64,000 nucleotides of DNA from Hyalella azteca (lineage: Eukaryota; Arthropoda; Malacostraca; Amphipoda; Hyalellidae). Every line of letters starts with the position of its first letter. Positions within the stretch are counted from its first letter, which is position 1. The stretch covers positions 62,001-126,000 of the forward strand of contig NW_025935906.1 in NCBI RefSeq assembly GCF_000764305.2, read 5' to 3'. The translations under genes were made by a program, and so were the position numbers. Positions 59,841 to 64,000 of the stretch are shown here, piece by piece. The notes beneath the pieces were generated by a model. That model did not search any database and was not told the origin of the DNA. It saw nothing but the letters and a program-made list of their open reading frames with translations.

Positions 59841-61940
59841 GGAGCATATATTCCAAAGATGCAAAACCGAAATCCAAAAAGCTAAAAAAACGCTCCACCC
59901 TAGTGAACGGGCAGGATCAATGAAGCTTTGTACGATGTTGGCTGACAATATGTTAATTTTCCTTGCAGACAAGCCTAAAATGTTGGCTCTCGGCACACTG
60001 TCTCGTAATTCTGTGTTCACTCTTTCAACCTACTTACTTACAAATGGCTGCTCGTATGTTGTTGTAATATAAATATTTCGGACGATTACCTGAAATTATG
60101 AATTTATCCCGAGCTTTGTTGTTGTGAAGCATAGCATATAGTAGATTTGCGCCTCATCACAGTGGCAAGAAAACCATCCCGTGTGTATATGTAGCCAGCG
60201 TCACATGGACAATCATGTAAGAACTACGCAGTCGTGCACTTTGCGCTGCGTAAAAATCAATTTCAAGCGTAAGTGAACCTTACAGGTGAGCATATATCGA
60301 ATTATTTCAGGCGACATTGGACATTTTATGAGGCAATATAGAGTCAATGTATAGCCTCTTGTGCGACGTCGCCGCATCAAAGCAGCCCTGATGAAGGCCT
60401 TGATGAAAGCTTGTCGAAAATGCCCCAGACAATGAAGTGACTCCTTTTGATTTGATGCAGACTGAGAAATCGCTTCGTTAGTGACTATACTGTATATCAG
60501 TCGTAAAAACTTGCTGTCTTAGAGTCACAACAAGTAAATGTGAAGAACCTAGCTCCATCATTATGGGTGTCTGCTTCAAATTTTTAGGAAGATGGATTGG
60601 ACTTTATACCATTTTTTATCTACATTATATTCATCATGATTCATCTAATGGATTGGGTATATATTTGAGTTGCTAAAGGTAATAAACGGAGCTAGCTCGT
60701 TAATCTAATTTTCGATTTTCTGGCTTCACATGATTTCGGTGTTCGATGATTAAGCTTCTTCGGACATTCTCATTTGTTATTAATTTGGAAGTAATATACC
60801 ATCATCTTTGTACCTATCCGTCTTGCTGAAACACATGGCAGTGTGGAGTAATGTAATAGTTCAAAATCTGGATATCGTTATTTTTTTCTGTCAGTGAGAA
60901 ATCTTAATAAACCAAATATTATTTCAAGTTCAATTGCATTCAAGGTAATTTCATTTCATTCTGCGCTTTAAATTTTACCAAAGATTTTCATTTAGAGAAT
61001 TTATAGCAGCGTCACTGGCCTTCCTAGAAAACCTTTGAAGACGGCAGCGGCGGCACCTCAATTTCACGAGTGTAGTGTAATTGTGTATAGTCATCCCCGC
61101 TGCAAACTGCCATCATATGAGCCCTCATAATCTCGACCGCCATTACATTTTATTCATGAGGAACACACGAAGATCTTCTCTGCCGGTCTTCTATAATTTG
61201 TTTGATAAATTTTTGCATTTCGGGGCCGAGATAATGGGAAGCGAGATGGAGGACGGCTGAAAGCGTTCTACTCTACTTAGACTTGTTCCCAGCTGTGAAA
61301 TTGCCGTAATTTGTTTCCAGTGGCACATTATGGCGGAATTGTGCCGTTTGTTATAAAACTTGAGAGATTTACCGCTCCATCCTCAATCACAGCGCCAGAA
61401 AGAGAACTAGAATTCCAACGCTGGCATTCAAACCGACATTGGCGTCGGGTGATGAAGTGAAGGATGTTCCTCTTATTTAAACGCTAGAGTTTAATTATTC
61501 TGAGCTTCTTTACTATCACTGCAGAGACTTGGGCTAATACGACCCAATGTCACGAAGTATGTAAGTGTAATAGTTAATTAATTCACAAATAAAATATTGA
61601 GAAACAATTTTCACATTTGCTACAAGTTTACACCTAGAAACGGAGATTCAGTTCGAGCTTCGATGGAATCCCGATCAAACATTTCTTTGGTAAAGCCCAG
61701 ATGAAAGTATATACCGAGTGTTAACCTCAGCAGGCTTATCACCGTGTTTAGTAGCCATCTCGTTGGTCGGTTGACTTGTTCAACGAGCGTTCCGACCATT
61801 GCTTTACTTTAAAACCTCCGCACCAAAAAACGGCCGCTCGTTTAACACCTCTTAAAAATTAATGTCCGGAAAAGTCATAAGCTCTTAAGGAAGTCATAGA
61901 GTAGAAAATTGCTCGATGTGGGAAGCGATTCTAAATCCCT
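59841..61940. other. unique stretch
   Basis: A plus-strand frame (59839-60072) and a minus-strand one (59736-60020) overlap at the right edge of the inverted repeat; neither has a recognised domain. Nothing else is seen. Confidence 0.4.
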
Positions 61941-62004
61941 GCCCGGGGTAGCCTGGTGGTGCAGCTCACGGACTCCTCCATCACGACGGCTGGTTTTGTT
62001 CACT
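61941..62004 (+). mobile_element. possible degraded tRNA-derived SINE head
   Basis: TAGCCTGGTGG matches the RNA polymerase III A box with one change, and CGGGGTAGCCTGGTGGTGCA looks like the 5' half of a tRNA. A weak B-box-like GGTTTTGTTCA follows about 45 bases downstream. The anticodon arm is not convincing and no second copy is seen in the window, so this is tentative. Confidence 0.22.
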
Positions 62005-62205
62005 CATTTTAGTAGGAAAGATTAAATGTTCTAATTAAAAATTAACTTTATAATGTCGTTGGCATTCAATTTTTTACTATCGTAACACGGATTTACGGCA
62101 TTAAGTTTATTTTCCTAGTTAGATGTGCCATTCTGCGAGCGACGATACTCAATTTATCCACGAGGGATAATTTCCGAATAATGTCATCAATCTTACGGCG
62201 GAGAC

Positions 62206-62366
62206 AGCGCATTTTCTCATTTATGAAAAAAAATGCCCTATTGTGCTCGTCATGTCCGTCCGTCCGTCCATCCGTCCGTCTGTCCGTGACTTCACGTTTT
62301 CATTGATTTTTAGAAAATGCGCTCTCTGTCACTCACAGCAGTGAGTACTGAGTTATATTTTTTATG
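62206..62366 (+). mobile_element. family 2 structured repeat, copy E
   Basis: A complete copy with AGCGCATTTTCTCATTTATG at the start, an expanded GTCCGTCC run (62254-62287), GAAAATGCGCTCTCTG, and a palindrome that has lost one pairing base (ACTCACAGCAGTGAGT). After it, GAGTTATATTTTTTAT is shared with copy A, marking the family's right-hand limit. Confidence 0.87.
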
Positions 62367-64000
62367 ACTAAGCATTGCACTACCGTGGTTCATGTTGCTC
62401 AATTTGCGCGTCAGAAGCTGATACTTAATTTGTGCTTATCAACTGATGTTCATTTGCAAGTTCTACGCTTTAGGTCTGTTGATATTGCCAGTGCTGCCTC
62501 TAGATGTTAATGTTCAATTTTACTTCACTGTGGCGTGTGATAAAATGACCCTCTTGCTAAAATATATCATTTAGAAAACGATTCATTTCAACTATAACGT
62601 ACATACTTTACGCTAATTACGCACCCGCCACTCTCAATATTGAGATTCTTTGCCGGTCCTAATGTTGAGATTATCCTTAAGTCCTTATGTTAAGATCACA
62701 GATAAGTCTTGATGATGAATCGCTCGGACCGCACAGACTCGGGAATTATATGTATGGAGTGCTATATCATTTCTTACGAACTGGATAGACGTAAAATAAC
62801 CTTTTATTTCATGTTTAATCAAATTTATTTGATATAGCAGAGTGGCATATAACCAAAATAGCATACTAAAAATCGTTCAAAAATTCTATCTAAGGAAAAA
62901 AATTGACAAAATTCTATTTAGCACTGTACTGCCTGACACGAGTATAACCGGAGCAATATTGTCACAAGCCTACTTCCCAAAAATCACACGAAGCTAGTGA
63001 GCGCAAAATGACTTGCACTGATGGTTGCCGCAACGTACGGTAACTTTAAAATGTTCTCTGTTGCGTAAAAACGTCCTCAGGTTGCTACACTCAGTATTTT
63101 ACGTATAATTTAAATTTAAAGTTATGTTCACGAAGAGTGACATACGGCAGTAGATGGTTAAATTTGATGTTCTGTCATTCTGGAACAGAATTCTACTATT
63201 GTATATAGGTTTAAACAATTGAACAGAATTATTTATTCAGTCCATTCCATAGACGACAGATTATTCAGGTGCATCCAAAAAAATATACCCAGTAATAGAG
63301 CATTCATGTGAAAACTACGGGAACATTTACAGGAAAATTCTCATCAGAATTCGCATAGGGGCAATAGTTACTGAGTTCCCCACCACTCAATTAACGGCTA
63401 ACGATATCGCAGTCGCACAAGGTTCTCCAATCCAGCCTCCATCAGCAAGCATGGCTGACAGACTCCAAGCCTTGTCCGCTCACCTACGAGTCACTGCAAT
63501 GGGAACTATGCAAATATTCGCAGCAGCATCCGTCGTTCGTCGGAGAATCTGGATGACATGAGCTATATCTTGTACTTGTTGTAGCATTGCGGTGTGCACG
63601 GCCTCGAAAATAATTAGTTATTTGTAATTTCAGACCTAAATGACGAAGAATGTCATTCAGAATGTCATTTCAGACCTAAAACGATTTTGTCAAGAAAAAA
63701 TCCTGGTCGCAATAATCAGAGGGTCGATTGGTTCAGGCAAACGGGACGATGAAAGGCAATTGTGCTGTCCAGAGCCGACGACTAAATCCTCGAGTTAATT
63801 GTTTGTTAGCAGTCTAGCGTTTTCGTGTATCATAAACACACGCGTGCTCAGGGAAAAGATCCAACTGGACCAATAATTGCAGTGACCCTCGGCATTGCGC
63901 ACGGAAGCCATGATTTGTTTCCAGTTTTTCAAACAGTAATTATTATTTTTTTTCTCGATGATATGGCACGCCATGTTCTGCGTGCTCGGGAATTAACTCT
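62367..64000. other. unique stretch to the end of the window
   Basis: A loosely repeated 25-base theme (TCCTAATGTTGAGATTATCC) at 62634-62710 and a duplicated TTCAGACCTAAA at 63630-63680 are the only details; no gene is recognised. Confidence 0.45.

Noticed and set aside
60836..60859. Possible miR-34-like seed (TGGCAGTGTGG)
   Set aside because: Only the first 11 bases agree with the animal miR-34 mature sequence and no hairpin partner is visible in the flanks.

Overview
This window looks like non-coding DNA from a metazoan nuclear genome, either intergenic or deep intronic. It is AT-rich, has stop codons in every frame on both strands, and contains no operon, rRNA, tRNA or CRISPR array. No intact conserved protein-coding gene is recognisable. 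The decayed LINE and the abundance of short degenerate minisatellites would fit an arthropod, possibly a crustacean, but that placement is an inference of low confidence.

Layout. 1-8.9 kb: unique AT-rich DNA with minisatellites (14-bp, 38-bp, 24-bp, 52-bp and a long degenerate ~30-bp array) and a 42-bp near-perfect palindrome. 8.9-14.3 kb: mostly unique, with one exon-like island on the minus strand near 11.7 kb. 14.34 kb: a 19-base Tn5 mosaic-end (Nextera) sequence next to an N, which is an assembly artefact. 14.7-18.7 kb: two complete copies and one truncated copy of a structured repeat (family 2) and two adjacent 41-bp arrays. 19.7-22.1 kb and 27.4-30.7 kb: a repeat-rich complex with a ~1.09-kb dispersed duplication (X and Y, visibly ~97% alike), a ~0.75-kb tandem duplication (P and Q), a ~143-bp MITE (family 1), 30-, 24-, 23- and 91-bp tandem repeats and a decayed Tigger/pogo-like transposase tail. 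31.9-37.3 kb: four more minisatellites. 38-46 kb: largely unique, with weak exon-like frames. 46.3-47.3 kb: a frameshifted relic of the C-terminal end of a non-LTR retrotransposon reverse transcriptase, on the minus strand. 48.7-54.9 kb: a possible 3' exon, a 66-bp satellite, a 194-bp tandem duplication, further copies of both repeat families, an empty-site paralogue for one MITE insertion, and a foldback element. 58.7-59.8 kb: a ~1.1-kb inverted repeat with arms of ~440-456 bp. 61.9-62.4 kb: a possible SINE head and the last copy of family 2.

What works together: nothing here forms a pathway or gene system. The coherent story is one of mobile-element history. MITE family 1 inserted before the X/Y duplication, because both copies carry it at the same place. 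Single-N joins at 18681 and 21147 fall inside or at the edge of repeats, so local order around 18-22 kb should be treated with caution. The most interesting unexplained structures are the long inverted repeat at 58.7-59.8 kb and the two short element families. I do not see convincing evidence for a new functional system.
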